From assembly GCA_964650385.1 (NCBI GenBank), contig CAZYTP010000003.1, forward strand, positions 1-64,000: DNA of 64,000 bases, given 5' to 3'. The DNA comes from JAUSPI01 sp964650385 (GTDB lineage: Bacteria > Desulfobacterota > Syntrophia > Syntrophales > JADFWA01). Shown here one piece after another: positions 1 through 7,014 of the stretch. Below the pieces are notes generated by a model. The model made no database searches, was not told the DNA's origin, and worked only from the letters and a program-made list of their open reading frames with translations. The position numbers and the translations under genes were made by a program. Position 1 is the first letter of the stretch, and each line of letters opens with the position of its first letter.

Positions 1-1449
1 GTATCGGACGCATCGATGGCGAGTGCGTTGGGTGAGTATATTGAACGGCTCCAGACAAATACTTATTTTATCGACTTTTACCTGCCAAATCGAAAACAAT
101 ATCCTGACGAAGTCGCCTTTGAGTTTGGCGGAGCATATCTAAACGATAAGCTGCGCTTGGTGTATGATCCTGATGGAGAGCTCACGGATGAAGACCTTGT
201 TGATTACAACAGTGATTATGAGGATAAGATAGTTGCGCTCCCTTTTACGAAACGATCGAGTGGGGATACGGTATATTTTCCGGTTAATATTCTGAGCAAT
301 CTCTACGTCAGTAACGGTCTGGCAACGGGAAATACGCCACGGGAGGCACAGGTACAGGCGCTCAGTGAGATTTTCGAGCGTTATGTCAAAATAGAGATCA
401 TCAAAAACGGTTATGCCCTTCCTAAATACCCCGATGAAATTGTTCAATCCTTTGACCGACTGCATAGTGATGTTTTGGCGCTGCGGGAGTCAGGATACAT
501 CGTAGAGGTTCTTGACGCCTCATTAGGGGGAAAATACCCCGTCACCGCTATCTCTTTGATCAGTCCGGAGAACTCTTCTCTTTTTGTCTCCTTTGGTGCG
601 CATCCAATTTTAGAAGTCTCGCTTGAACGGACGATGGCAGAATTGATGCAAGGTCGCGAATTGAAAAATCTGGATGCCTTTGAAGTCCCGACCTTTGACA
701 TGAGCATCGTCTCGGACAGTTCTAATCTTGAATCGCATTTTGTTGACTCTAATGGAAAGTTAGGATTTGGATTTTTAAGTTCTGCAAAAAGTTTTGAATA
801 TGCATCGTGGAGCTATCAGGGCGAGGGACGCGAAGCAGAATACAACTACCTGACTGATATTCTTGACAACATGGGCAAAGAGATATTTCTGCGGGAATAC
901 AACTATCTTGGATTTTATTCTTGCCAGATGATCATTCCTGGTGTTTCTGAAGTCTACCCTATTGAGGACTTGATCTACAATAATAGAAACAGTGGTAAAT
1001 TGATCCGAAATATGGTTTTACATTTTGAGGAGTATGATCCTCAGGAGATTCTAGACACTATTGACTCTCTGGATGATTCAATCAATATCGAAAACTATAT
1101 CGGCGTTATTTTCGAGAACAGTTTCACCATGCTTGAATTTAAAGCGCAAATGCATCTCATTCTTGGTAACACAGATGAGGCTCTGGCATCCCTGGAATTT
1201 GGGACTAATAAGCTGGGACATATTGTCGCAGAATTGATCCGAATGGACAAAGAAAAGCTGGTTTTGGAAGATTATGAAGAGGCTCTGTTTAACATCTTTG
1301 GACGAGAAAGAGTCGAAAAAGCCTTGCGTATAGTAAACGGTGAAGAGTTCCTGGTAAATACAACATTTCATAGTGACTATCACAATATGCTTGAAATGTA
1401 TGACAGACTGGAGCGTAAAAAACAAGCTGCCCTTTTTCCTCTCGAATAA
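1..1449 (+). CDS. ycaO: YcaO-domain protein (5' end outside window)
   Basis: ATP-dependent YcaO-fold protein closest to E. coli YcaO, which is linked to RimO-dependent beta-methylthiolation of ribosomal protein S12. The frame is open to base 1, and the residues before the first ATG match the interior of the family, so the start lies outside the window; about 480 residues remain of a family near 580. Conserved acidic ATP/Mg-binding helices are visible as SALGEYIERL, ALSEIFERYV and LERTMAELMQGR, with SFGAHP between them. The C-terminal part resembles the extra tetratricopeptide-like region of E. coli YcaO. Classical azoline-forming YcaO enzymes are the alternative, but no precursor peptide or partner is seen here. 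The likely S12 target, rpsL, is 54 kb away in this window. Confidence 0.9.
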   Translation, partial: VSDASMASALGEYIERLQTNTYFIDFYLPNRKQYPDEVAFEFGGAYLNDKLRLVYDPDGELTDEDLVDYNSDYEDKIVALPFTKRSSGDTVYFPVNILSNLYVSNGLATGNTPREAQVQALSEIFERYVKIEIIKNGYALPKYPDEIVQSFDRLHSDVLALRESGYIVEVLDASLGGKYPVTAISLISPENSSLFVSFGAHPILEVSLERTMAELMQGRELKNLDAFEVPTFDMSIVSDSSNLESHFVDSNGKLGFGFLSSAKSFEYASWSYQGEGREAEYNYLTDILDNMGKEIFLREYNYLGFYSCQMIIPGVSEVYPIEDLIYNNRNSGKLIRNMVLHFEEYDPQEILDTIDSLDDSINIENYIGVIFENSFTMLEFKAQMHLILGNTDEALASLEFGTNKLGHIVAELIRMDKEKLVLEDYEEALFNIFGRERVEKALRIVNGEEFLVNTTFHSDYHNMLEMYDRLERKKQAALFPLE

Positions 1450-1488
1450 GGTGTGGGTATTGAGGGTCGGACCAGGTTAACTTATTAA

Positions 1489-1620
1489 CATATCACTTTG
1501 GGGGAACTTCAAGTTAACCCCATTAATGAACAAGTAGCGGATGATCTGACCGAATGCTTTAAACAACTGGCCGATGATCCCGAAGTGAAAGCCGTAATTC
1601 TAAAAGGAGAAGATGTATGA
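1489..1620 (+). pseudogene. Crotonase (enoyl-CoA hydratase family) N-terminal remnant
   Basis: An open stretch with no plausible start codon follows an in-frame TAA (1486-1488). It translates as ITLGELQVNPINEQV, then ADDLTECFKQLADDPEVKAV and ILKGEDV before TGA at 1618-1620. The pattern (beta strand ITL, N-x-(I/L)-N, then LADDPEVKAVIL-x-G) is that of the crotonase N-terminus. It stops where the family would continue into the FSAGxD oxyanion-hole loop. The TGA overlaps the ATG of the next gene (ATGA), and the codons for LKGE supply that gene's Shine-Dalgarno sequence. Family assignment is by motif recognition only. Confidence 0.6.
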
Positions 1621-2330
1621 ACTTACCTAATTTAAGACGCGAAACCAGATACGGAATGCCGGCAGCAGACCAAATAATGTTTAACAGGTATTATGTGCTA
1701 GGTTATTCATATTATTTTCGTCAGGCAAAGTGGGCTCTGGAAGTTATAGATCCTGATAATCCTGGCTTAGATCGTTCAGATAATTTTCGTCCTGACTATC
1801 GAATTCTAGAGATGTTTCGTGCCGACCTTGTTGATTATGTTGGGTCCGGCTATGACCGTGGGCATCTTGTCGCGAGTGCTAATCAGAGAGAAACAGAACT
1901 ACAAAATAGTGAAACATTCCTTTTGTCCAATATGTCTCCTCAGAGACCTCAATTCAATAGAAATATCTGGGGAGAATTGGAAGCTGAAGTCAGAAATTTA
2001 GATGCAAAGTCTAAAATATTAGAAACGTATGTTATTTGTGGTCCTATTTTTTATTTTGATCAGTCAGTCGAAAGTATAGGTGCTGATGACCCAAATGAAG
2101 TAAGCATACCAATACCACACGCATATTTTAAGTCTGTTTTGACTGAGAATAACAAAGGGGCTTTACATATGTGGTCATTTGTATTGCCAAACGAAGACTG
2201 TGATCAATCACTTGACACGTTTTTAGTTCCAACAACACTTGTTGAAAAATTAGCCGGCATAAAGTTGTGGGAACGTCTGGTAGGCAAGAAAATCGATAGA
2301 GAGAAATCAAGCGTCCGCAGGATGTGGTAA
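1617..2330 (+). CDS. DNA/RNA non-specific endonuclease (NUC1 / Serratia-nuclease family)
   Basis: 237-residue beta-beta-alpha-metal nuclease. The DRGH motif is at residues 80-83 with His83 as general base. Further family signatures are SNMSPQ (104-109) and the Mg-binding Asn in FNRNIWGELE (113-122). These enzymes cut single- and double-stranded DNA and RNA. No signal peptide or membrane segment is visible, so secretion is not supported; a cytoplasmic toxin, defence or repair role is possible but unproven. Shine-Dalgarno AAAAGGAG (1602-1609) lies 7 bases before ATG. The gene sits between crotonase-like fragments, which suggests insertion into a metabolic gene. Confidence 0.85.
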   Translation: MNLPNLRRETRYGMPAADQIMFNRYYVLGYSYYFRQAKWALEVIDPDNPGLDRSDNFRPDYRILEMFRADLVDYVGSGYDRGHLVASANQRETELQNSETFLLSNMSPQRPQFNRNIWGELEAEVRNLDAKSKILETYVICGPIFYFDQSVESIGADDPNEVSIPIPHAYFKSVLTENNKGALHMWSFVLPNEDCDQSLDTFLVPTTLVEKLAGIKLWERLVGKKIDREKSSVRRMW

Positions 2331-2340
2331 AATCTCCAGG

Positions 2341-2436
2341 GATATAATAAATCATTGCAGTGGACGACTAACCGTCGCCGCTGAATTCAGCCGTTCCATA
2401 AATCGCATACAGGAAATCAATATCATAACCCCATAG
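2341..2436 (+). pseudogene. Possible downstream crotonase remnant
   Basis: Just after the nuclease stop an open stretch reads TVAAEFSRSINRIQEINIIT before TAG at 2434-2436. It resembles the amphipathic helix that follows the FSAGxD loop in crotonases (EFSR...I...P). With the N-terminal remnant before the nuclease, it suggests the nuclease interrupts or replaced the middle of a crotonase gene. The match is short and could be coincidence. Confidence 0.3.
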
Positions 2437-2576
2437 TCAATCTTTACATTGTAGAGAGCTGATATTTAGCAAATGTTTTACAGGCACTCTATATTTTGAT
2501 AGGGGTTCACCTGTATGACTTGCAGTATAAAATTTAAGTTGGACACTTATTCACTATAAAACAAAAGGAGCAAGAA

Positions 2577-3017
2577 ATGGTACAGGCAAAACAGGGGGAT
2601 ACCGTCAAAATCCATTACACGGGTAAATTGGAAGACGGAAACGTATTCGATACATCTGCCGATAGCGAGCCTCTGCAATTTACTATAGGCGAAAACCAGG
2701 TAATACCGGGCTTTGAAAAAGGCATAACAGGTATGAAGATTAATGAATCAAAAACTATTACTATTCCTATAGATGAAGCCTATGGACCGCACCGTAAAGA
2801 AATGGTATTTAATATACCCGTAGCTCAATTCCCGTCGGATATTGAGCCGAAGATAGGGCTACAGCTTCAGCTCAGTCAAGCAGACGATCAAGAAACCGGC
2901 CGAACAGCGATGGCCATCGTGACGCAAATCTCCGAATCAAGCGTGACAATAGACGCCAATCATCCTTTGGCTGGAGAAACCCTGATTTTCGATATCCAGC
3001 TCATAGAGATTGTGTAA
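2577..3017 (+). CDS. FKBP-type peptidyl-prolyl cis-trans isomerase (SlyD/SlpA-like)
   Basis: 146-residue prolyl isomerase and chaperone. The N-terminal FKBP half carries KIHYTGKLEDG and the IGENQVIPGFEKGITGM core. A chaperone 'insert-in-flap' region follows (PIDEAYGPHRKEMV to about residue 130), and the FKBP strand resumes near the end (AGETLIFDIQLIEI). It lacks the Cys/His-rich nickel-binding tail of E. coli SlyD, so nickel delivery is unlikely and SlpA-like folding help is more probable. There is no signal peptide, so it should be cytosolic. Start is ATG after AAAAGGAGCAAGAA. It is a single gene converging on the DUF1573 gene. Confidence 0.92.
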   Translation: MVQAKQGDTVKIHYTGKLEDGNVFDTSADSEPLQFTIGENQVIPGFEKGITGMKINESKTITIPIDEAYGPHRKEMVFNIPVAQFPSDIEPKIGLQLQLSQADDQETGRTAMAIVTQISESSVTIDANHPLAGETLIFDIQLIEIV

Positions 3018-3147
3018 CTCTCTCTCATTTATTATAAAAAAGTGTTTTAGAAAGGTCCCAAAAAGTTGGAGGGAAATGCGGCTTATCGTCGCGTTATTAG
3101 GCCGTGGCGGTTCGGCTGATACTTACGATATGTCTGGTTTCTTAGAT

Positions 3148-3885
3148 TTATCGGTCTTTGCCCTGCGGCACCCGATTCCGTGTTTGAATTTGTCCCATAA
3201 CCCTGATAGTGATTACCGGTTTCTCGGGATAGTTAGTCTCAAACTTCAGCAATCCATTATACCATCCACTTGCACCACTTTTATTCGTTAAAACAACCTT
3301 GAACAATCGTCCTTCCTCTACGGTCTCTATCCTGTACTCCACTTTATCAGAGAGCGGAAAACTGACAGGATTTAAGGATAAGGGCATGTCATGTCCCGCA
3401 CGAATAGTAACCACTTTCTCAACCGTGTCTTCTGCAAAACCGCCGAAATAGACCAGTCCTGGCGACACTACAATCGGAACTTTGACAAAAGCCTTAATTC
3501 CTATCCAGATAATTCTATTTTTCAAGTCATTGGTATATACCTGGGCAGCTTTGGTTACGTTACCCGCAAATCCCTCTGTATTTACTTCCAATATTATTTT
3601 TCCCTCACCACCGGGAGGGATGACCTTATCGTATCGGGCCACGCTGCAGCCTCACCCGGGCTGGACTTTTTTTATCTCCAAAGTCTGGTCACCTTTATTC
3701 AGTACCCTGAAGGCATGTTTGAGCACTTCTCCTTCCTTGACCTCTTTGAAGTCAAAAGACTTCTCTTCTATAACCATCATCGGCCCTGCAGTCATCTGGG
3801 CTAAAGCGGCAACGGCGCCAAAGACAGCGTATATAACTAATAAGGAGACAATAAGACACGTTCTTTTCTTTAATCTATCCACCAT
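3148..3885 (-). CDS. Exported DUF1573-domain protein with in-frame TGA (probable selenocysteine)
   Basis: 245 residues if TGA at 3652-3654 is read through. Residues 1-30 form a signal peptide (basic MVDRLKKR, hydrophobic core, AALAQ). The DUF1573 domain follows: FDFKEVKEGEVLKHAFRVLN, then IKKVQPG-U-GCSVARYDK and IPPGGEGKI. Family members carry CGC(T/S)-A at this point; here the first Cys codon is TGA (residue 78), the frame is identical on both sides, and the homologous domain continues for over 160 residues. This favours selenocysteine insertion (U-G-C) over a random stop. Start ATG 3885 follows GGAG. A periplasmic redox or metal-binding role is only inferred. A nonsense mutation or sequencing error is the alternative. 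Confidence 0.8.
3601..3620 (-). promoter_or_regulatory. Candidate SECIS hairpin downstream of the DUF1573 TGA
   Basis: On the coding strand the RNA can form a 6-bp stem (UCCCUC/GAGGGA) capped by CC-GGU-GG with one bulged U, so the apical loop is GGU as in bacterial SECIS elements. The GGU starts about 40 bases after the UGA, slightly beyond the distance usually seen, so this assignment is tentative. Confidence 0.35.
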
Positions 3886-3975
3886 TTTTGATACTCCATT
3901 CGGTCAGTTTTTCCAACATACCTATATTATCCAGGCAGTACAACCCCGTTTCTCCTCCGTCATTCTCCAATGGAT

Positions 3976-4755
3976 TTACCCTTTCAATTTCTTGTAAAGA
4001 CCCTCAAGTTTTGTCCGGTAAATATTTCTGATATTTTCTTCCTCATCTCCCAATGGCCTGACCGGTACAAGATCCATAACTTCGGAAGAAGAAAGTCCGG
4101 ATTCGAAAAGGCTCTTCGCGGTACCCTGCACCATTTTCGATATACCGTATGCTACCTCATCAGAGGTTAGTCCAAAGGATTTGCCGATTTCCTGCAATTC
4201 GTATAGCTGGAACCAGAGATATGTTGGTCCCATAGCCGTTAGAATAGCGTACGCTTCCAATTTTTCTTCCGCTACCTCAGGACACTCACCGAGGAGGCTC
4301 AATATATTGTTCAACTGATCTTTTTCTTTTTCTGTAAAGACCTTGGAAAAGGCTACGGGATTGTAACCGGCATTCACAACGGAGGGAGCGTTCGGTATCA
4401 TTCGTACGATCCGCTGGAATCCTCCTAAAAGCTCAGACACTTTAGTAATAGAAATCATTGGCACCAGGGAGATGATAGTTGAATTTTCCTTCAAGCAGCC
4501 TTTAATCTCTCCGAGAACACCACTTACCGCGGGTGGATGAAGTGCTATAAAAACGATATTCGTTGATACGGGTTGTGTATTATCGTTTGGAAAAATACGA
4601 ATTTCCGGGAATCTTTCTTTTAACCTGTTCAAAACTTCAATATTTGTATCACTTACAATAATCCCCTCAGGCAGTTTGCTTTTCCGTCTGAATCCTTCCA
4701 GGATAATTCGTGTTACCCTGCCACCGCCGATAAAACCAATTGTATTACCTGTCAT
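3976..4755 (-). CDS. Pyrroline-5-carboxylate reductase-like NAD(P)-binding protein
   Basis: 259 residues. An N-terminal Rossmann segment (TIGFIGGGRVTRIILEGF) and a C-terminal helical dimerisation domain are recognisable. The ProC-type motif region reads RMIPNAPSVVNAG instead of MPNTPxxVxxG, and the later motif is AMGPTYLWFQLYELQE. It therefore belongs to the ProC/F420-dependent reductase superfamily but departs from the proline-pathway enzyme at several signature positions, so the substrate is uncertain. Shine-Dalgarno AAGGAGG precedes ATG. It lies between the thioredoxin-like gene (134 bases upstream) and the DUF1573 gene (90 bases downstream), all leftward. Confidence 0.75.
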   Translation of the reverse strand: MTGNTIGFIGGGRVTRIILEGFRRKSKLPEGIIVSDTNIEVLNRLKERFPEIRIFPNDNTQPVSTNIVFIALHPPAVSGVLGEIKGCLKENSTIISLVPMISITKVSELLGGFQRIVRMIPNAPSVVNAGYNPVAFSKVFTEKEKDQLNNILSLLGECPEVAEEKLEAYAILTAMGPTYLWFQLYELQEIGKSFGLTSDEVAYGISKMVQGTAKSLFESGLSSSEVMDLVPVRPLGDEEENIRNIYRTKLEGLYKKLKG

Positions 4756-4889
4756 TTTTATACCTCCTTCTTCAAGCTCATCGTCATCACTATTTTATGA
4801 ACAATGGTTTTCCTGAATCCCCGGACCGAGGCAACAGGCCCACTTCCCCAGACAAACCTCTAATGACGTCTGCGCTGTCGTCAAACAAG

Positions 4890-5129
4890 TTACTTGATAT
4901 CAGAGAGGATTTTTTTCAATTCCTCAACTGTTGGAGCCTTGCCTGAAACAACAATCTTACCATCGATAATCACTGCCGGTGTCATTATAATACCGAGTTT
5001 TACAAACTCCTTCACGTCAAATATGTGTGAAATGTCTGCGGCTAAGTTCAATTGAGCACAGGCATCGATTACATTTTTTTCCGTTGCCTGGCATCTTGCA
5101 CAACCAGGCCCTAAAACTTTGATTTCCAT
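4890..5129 (-). CDS. Small thioredoxin-like redox protein (redox-active disulfide protein 2 type)
   Basis: 79 residues with a thioredoxin fold: beta strand MEIKVLGPG, then a CARC redox motif (Cys10-x-x-Cys13), helix, and the cis-Pro segment IMTPAVIIDGKIVVSGK. Proteins of this type are routinely encoded beside ArsP-type permeases and ArsR regulators, as here, and probably service thiols for that transporter. That link is known gene context rather than shown chemistry. Shine-Dalgarno AAGGAGG precedes ATG at 5129. The preceding permease gene ends 76 bases upstream. Confidence 0.85.
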   Translation of the reverse strand: MEIKVLGPGCARCQATEKNVIDACAQLNLAADISHIFDVKEFVKLGIIMTPAVIIDGKIVVSGKAPTVEELKKILSDIK

Positions 5130-5166
5130 TTTCTCAAACCTCCTTTTTCTCTACTTTTTTTCTCTT

Positions 5167-5182
5167 TGGCCCTCTGGGGCCA
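5167..5182 (-). repeat. Intercistronic hairpin between permease and thioredoxin-like gene
   Basis: Perfect inverted repeat TGGCCC-TCTG-GGGCCA. On the transcribed strand it is followed by A-rich rather than T-rich sequence, so it is not a classical terminator. It may stabilise or process the mRNA. Confidence 0.5.
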
Positions 5183-5205
5183 TTTCACAATCTTCTACCA
5201 TAGCT

Positions 5206-6372
5206 TTATGCCACGATTGCCCCGAAAATAAGGCCGGCTGCGGTAGACATGACTATAACGATCGCTATGTAGACAAGGGTCTTTTGTGTGCCTATAACAC
5301 TGCGTATGACAAGCATATTTGGCAGTGAAAGGGCGGGACCTGCGAGCAGAAGGGCCAATGCGGGACCCTGCCCCATACCATTGCCGATCAGTCCCTCTAA
5401 AATAGGTACCTCGGTCAGGGTAGCAAAGTACATGAAAGCACCCACCACAGAGGCAAAAAAGTTTGCCCAAATCGAGTTGCCACCTACCAGCGACTCTATA
5501 TAGTGAGAGGGAATAAGCGCCTCGTGTCCCGGCCTGCCCAACAGCAACCCGGCTACCAGCACACCGCCAAACAACAGAGGCAGTATCTGCTTGGCAAATT
5601 CCCATGTAGACTCTCCCCAATGGACTATTTCCGCTTTGCTGAACCAGGCTTTGAGAATAATTCCCAACACAATCAGCAGCCCAAAAGCGATGGGCCAGTG
5701 AATCTGATACACGACATTCCAAAAACCCACCAGTTGTGAGGGTTTCCCCCACGCGGCAAAAATTAGAATCAGAACGAGTACAAGCATAAAGAGAGATTGC
5801 TGCCAGAGTGCATTTTGTTTTTCTCCTTCAGGCAGGATGATGTCTCCTATTTCCCTCGCCTGATCTTCCTTGCGATATAAAAAGGCCATGAACAAACCGA
5901 TTATAACAGCAAAAAGGATAGCGCCAATGACCCGGCCAAGACCAAGTTTCCACCCAAGAACGCGGGCCGTCAAGATGATTGCCAGAACATTGATGGCCGG
6001 ACCGGAATAAAGAAACGCCGTCGCCGGACCTATACCTGCCCCCCGGCTATAAATACCGGCAAAAAGCGGCAATACGGTACAGGAACAGACAGCCAAAATA
6101 GAACCGGAGACCGACGCCACCGAGTAAGAGAGGAATTTGTTAGCCCTGGCACCGAAGTATTTCAATACAGCGGCCTGTGAAACAAAACAGGCAATTGCAC
6201 CCGCGATAAAAAAGGCCGGAATCAGACAAGCCAGAACATGCTCCCTCGCATATTCCTGTAACATGTAAAACCCTTCCATGATGGCTGTGTTCAACCGCAC
6301 GGAGGAGAAGGGAGCATAATATGCAGCCGCAAAGACAAGAAGGATAATAATGAATTTTGTACGTTCTTTCAT
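5206..6372 (-). CDS. ArsP/SO_0444-type permease
   Basis: 388-residue integral membrane protein with about ten hydrophobic segments and a central charged loop near residues 168-185. The family signature SGSILAVCSCTVLPLFAGIY carries the conserved CSC metal/metalloid-reactive Cys pair, and SGPAINVLAI and the repeated LLAGPALSLPNML follow. Homologues export trivalent organoarsenicals or related metalloids from the cytoplasm. The neighbouring ArsR with a Cys-Val-Cys site and the small thioredoxin support such a role; the actual substrate is not shown. Start ATG 6372 lies 34 bases after the arsR stop, indicating one operon. Confidence 0.87.
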   Translation of the reverse strand: MKERTKFIIILLVFAAAYYAPFSSVRLNTAIMEGFYMLQEYAREHVLACLIPAFFIAGAIACFVSQAAVLKYFGARANKFLSYSVASVSGSILAVCSCTVLPLFAGIYSRGAGIGPATAFLYSGPAINVLAIILTARVLGWKLGLGRVIGAILFAVIIGLFMAFLYRKEDQAREIGDIILPEGEKQNALWQQSLFMLVLVLILIFAAWGKPSQLVGFWNVVYQIHWPIAFGLLIVLGIILKAWFSKAEIVHWGESTWEFAKQILPLLFGGVLVAGLLLGRPGHEALIPSHYIESLVGGNSIWANFFASVVGAFMYFATLTEVPILEGLIGNGMGQGPALALLLAGPALSLPNMLVIRSVIGTQKTLVYIAIVIVMSTAAGLIFGAIVA

Positions 6373-6406
6373 GTTGCGATACTCCTAAATAGCGATAGAG
6401 TGAACC

Positions 6407-6754
6407 TTATCTTCTATTGCAAAGTTCCTTGCGATCTGCAATCTCAGCATTCTTTCTGCCGGCAACGATTTGTGGATCATCATCAAGAATGCCGGCCAAA
6501 TACTTCATCATGTGTCCAGCGTAAATGTTGCTGGAATCCTTGGCGATTTCATAATTCACCCATAAACCATCTTTTTTGTAGCCAACAAGTCCGGCATCCT
6601 CAAGCACTTTCAGGTGCTTGGATACTGTGGGCTGTGCTATTTTCAGCACCGCCTGCATTTCACAAACGCACAACACTTTGTGCTGCAACATCTTGAGTAT
6701 CTTGACCCGGTTGGGGTCGGAAAGAGCCTTCATAACTTTGACAAAATCTTTCAC
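6407..6754 (-). CDS. arsR: ArsR-family metalloid-responsive repressor
   Basis: 115-residue winged-helix repressor. ALSDPNRVKILKML starts the domain. KVLCVCEM (Cys29, Cys31) is the arsenic-type sensor in helix 3, and QPTVSKHLKVLEDAGLV is the recognition helix. GTG at 6754 is chosen because AAGGAGGG lies 6 bases upstream. An upstream ATG at 6793 would put the operator palindrome inside the coding sequence. The promoter and operator are immediately upstream and overlap, so arsenite binding should derepress this gene with the permease and thioredoxin. A C-terminal extension after about residue 85 has a further Cys near the end. Confidence 0.92.
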   Translation of the reverse strand: MKDFVKVMKALSDPNRVKILKMLQHKVLCVCEMQAVLKIAQPTVSKHLKVLEDAGLVGYKKDGLWVNYEIAKDSSNIYAGHMMKYLAGILDDDPQIVAGRKNAEIADRKELCNRR

Positions 6755-6765
6755 TGTATCCCTCC

Positions 6766-6789
6766 TTATATTACTATATGGTAATATAA
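6766..6789 (-). promoter_or_regulatory. ArsR operator palindrome
   Basis: Perfect 9-bp inverted repeat TTATATTAC / GTAATATAA separated by 6 bases. It contains the -10 element of the arsR promoter and sits directly upstream of the arsR ribosome binding site. Autorepression by ArsR is inferred from position. Confidence 0.8.
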
Positions 6790-6811
6790 GCATTTATACT
6801 ATAACAGTCAA
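6783..6811 (-). promoter_or_regulatory. Sigma-70 promoter of arsR operon
   Basis: On the minus strand TTGACT (6806-6811), a 17-base spacer and TATATT (6783-6788). The -10 lies within the right half of the operator. Confidence 0.8.
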
Positions 6812-6863
6812 GTATTTTTTGTTCTTCACCACAATTTGTGCTAACTAAAATATTTATGGTATA

Positions 6864-6977
6864 GTAAAAAGTCTCAAAATGTGTCCTTTGTCATGCTGAA
6901 CTTGTTTCAGCATCTAAACATTTCAATAAGTTAAAGACCCTGAAATAAATTCAGGGTGACAATAAAAGACTTTTTAC
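6864..6977. repeat. 114-bp palindromic dispersed-repeat-like (MITE-like) element
   Basis: Outer perfect 11-bp inverted repeat GTAAAAAGTCT / AGACTTTTTAC (6864-6874, 6967-6977) encloses an inner imperfect 22-bp inverted repeat: TGTCATGCTGAACTTGTTTC at 6889-6908 and its counterpart ending GGGTGACA at 6961. There is no coding capacity. It resembles intergenic foldback repeats common in deltaproteobacterial genomes. A second copy is not visible in this window. Confidence 0.65.
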
Positions 6978-7014
6978 AAAAGCATCAATATTTATAGAAA
7001 GGTTATCGAAAATA

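Noticed and set aside
3148..3885. Two separate genes flanking 3652, or a frameshifted pseudogene
   Set aside because: Both segments are in one frame with only TGA plus three codons between them. The second lacks a ribosome binding site and signal peptide, and the domain is continuous, so one read-through gene fits better.
3391..3997. Rightward open frames opposite the DUF1573 gene
   Set aside because: They run antisense to a recognised domain and have no family features or good ribosome binding sites.
5167..5182. Intrinsic terminator between permease and thioredoxin-like genes
   Set aside because: The hairpin is perfect but the transcribed strand continues with A's, not T's.
5195..5752. 185-codon frame within the permease gene
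   Set aside because: Shifted-frame shadow of the permease; its Arg/Cys/Ser-rich sequence has no membrane pattern.
6755..6793. ATG 6793 as arsR start
   Set aside because: It would place the operator and ribosome binding site inside the coding sequence. GTG 6754 has an ideal AAGGAGGG.
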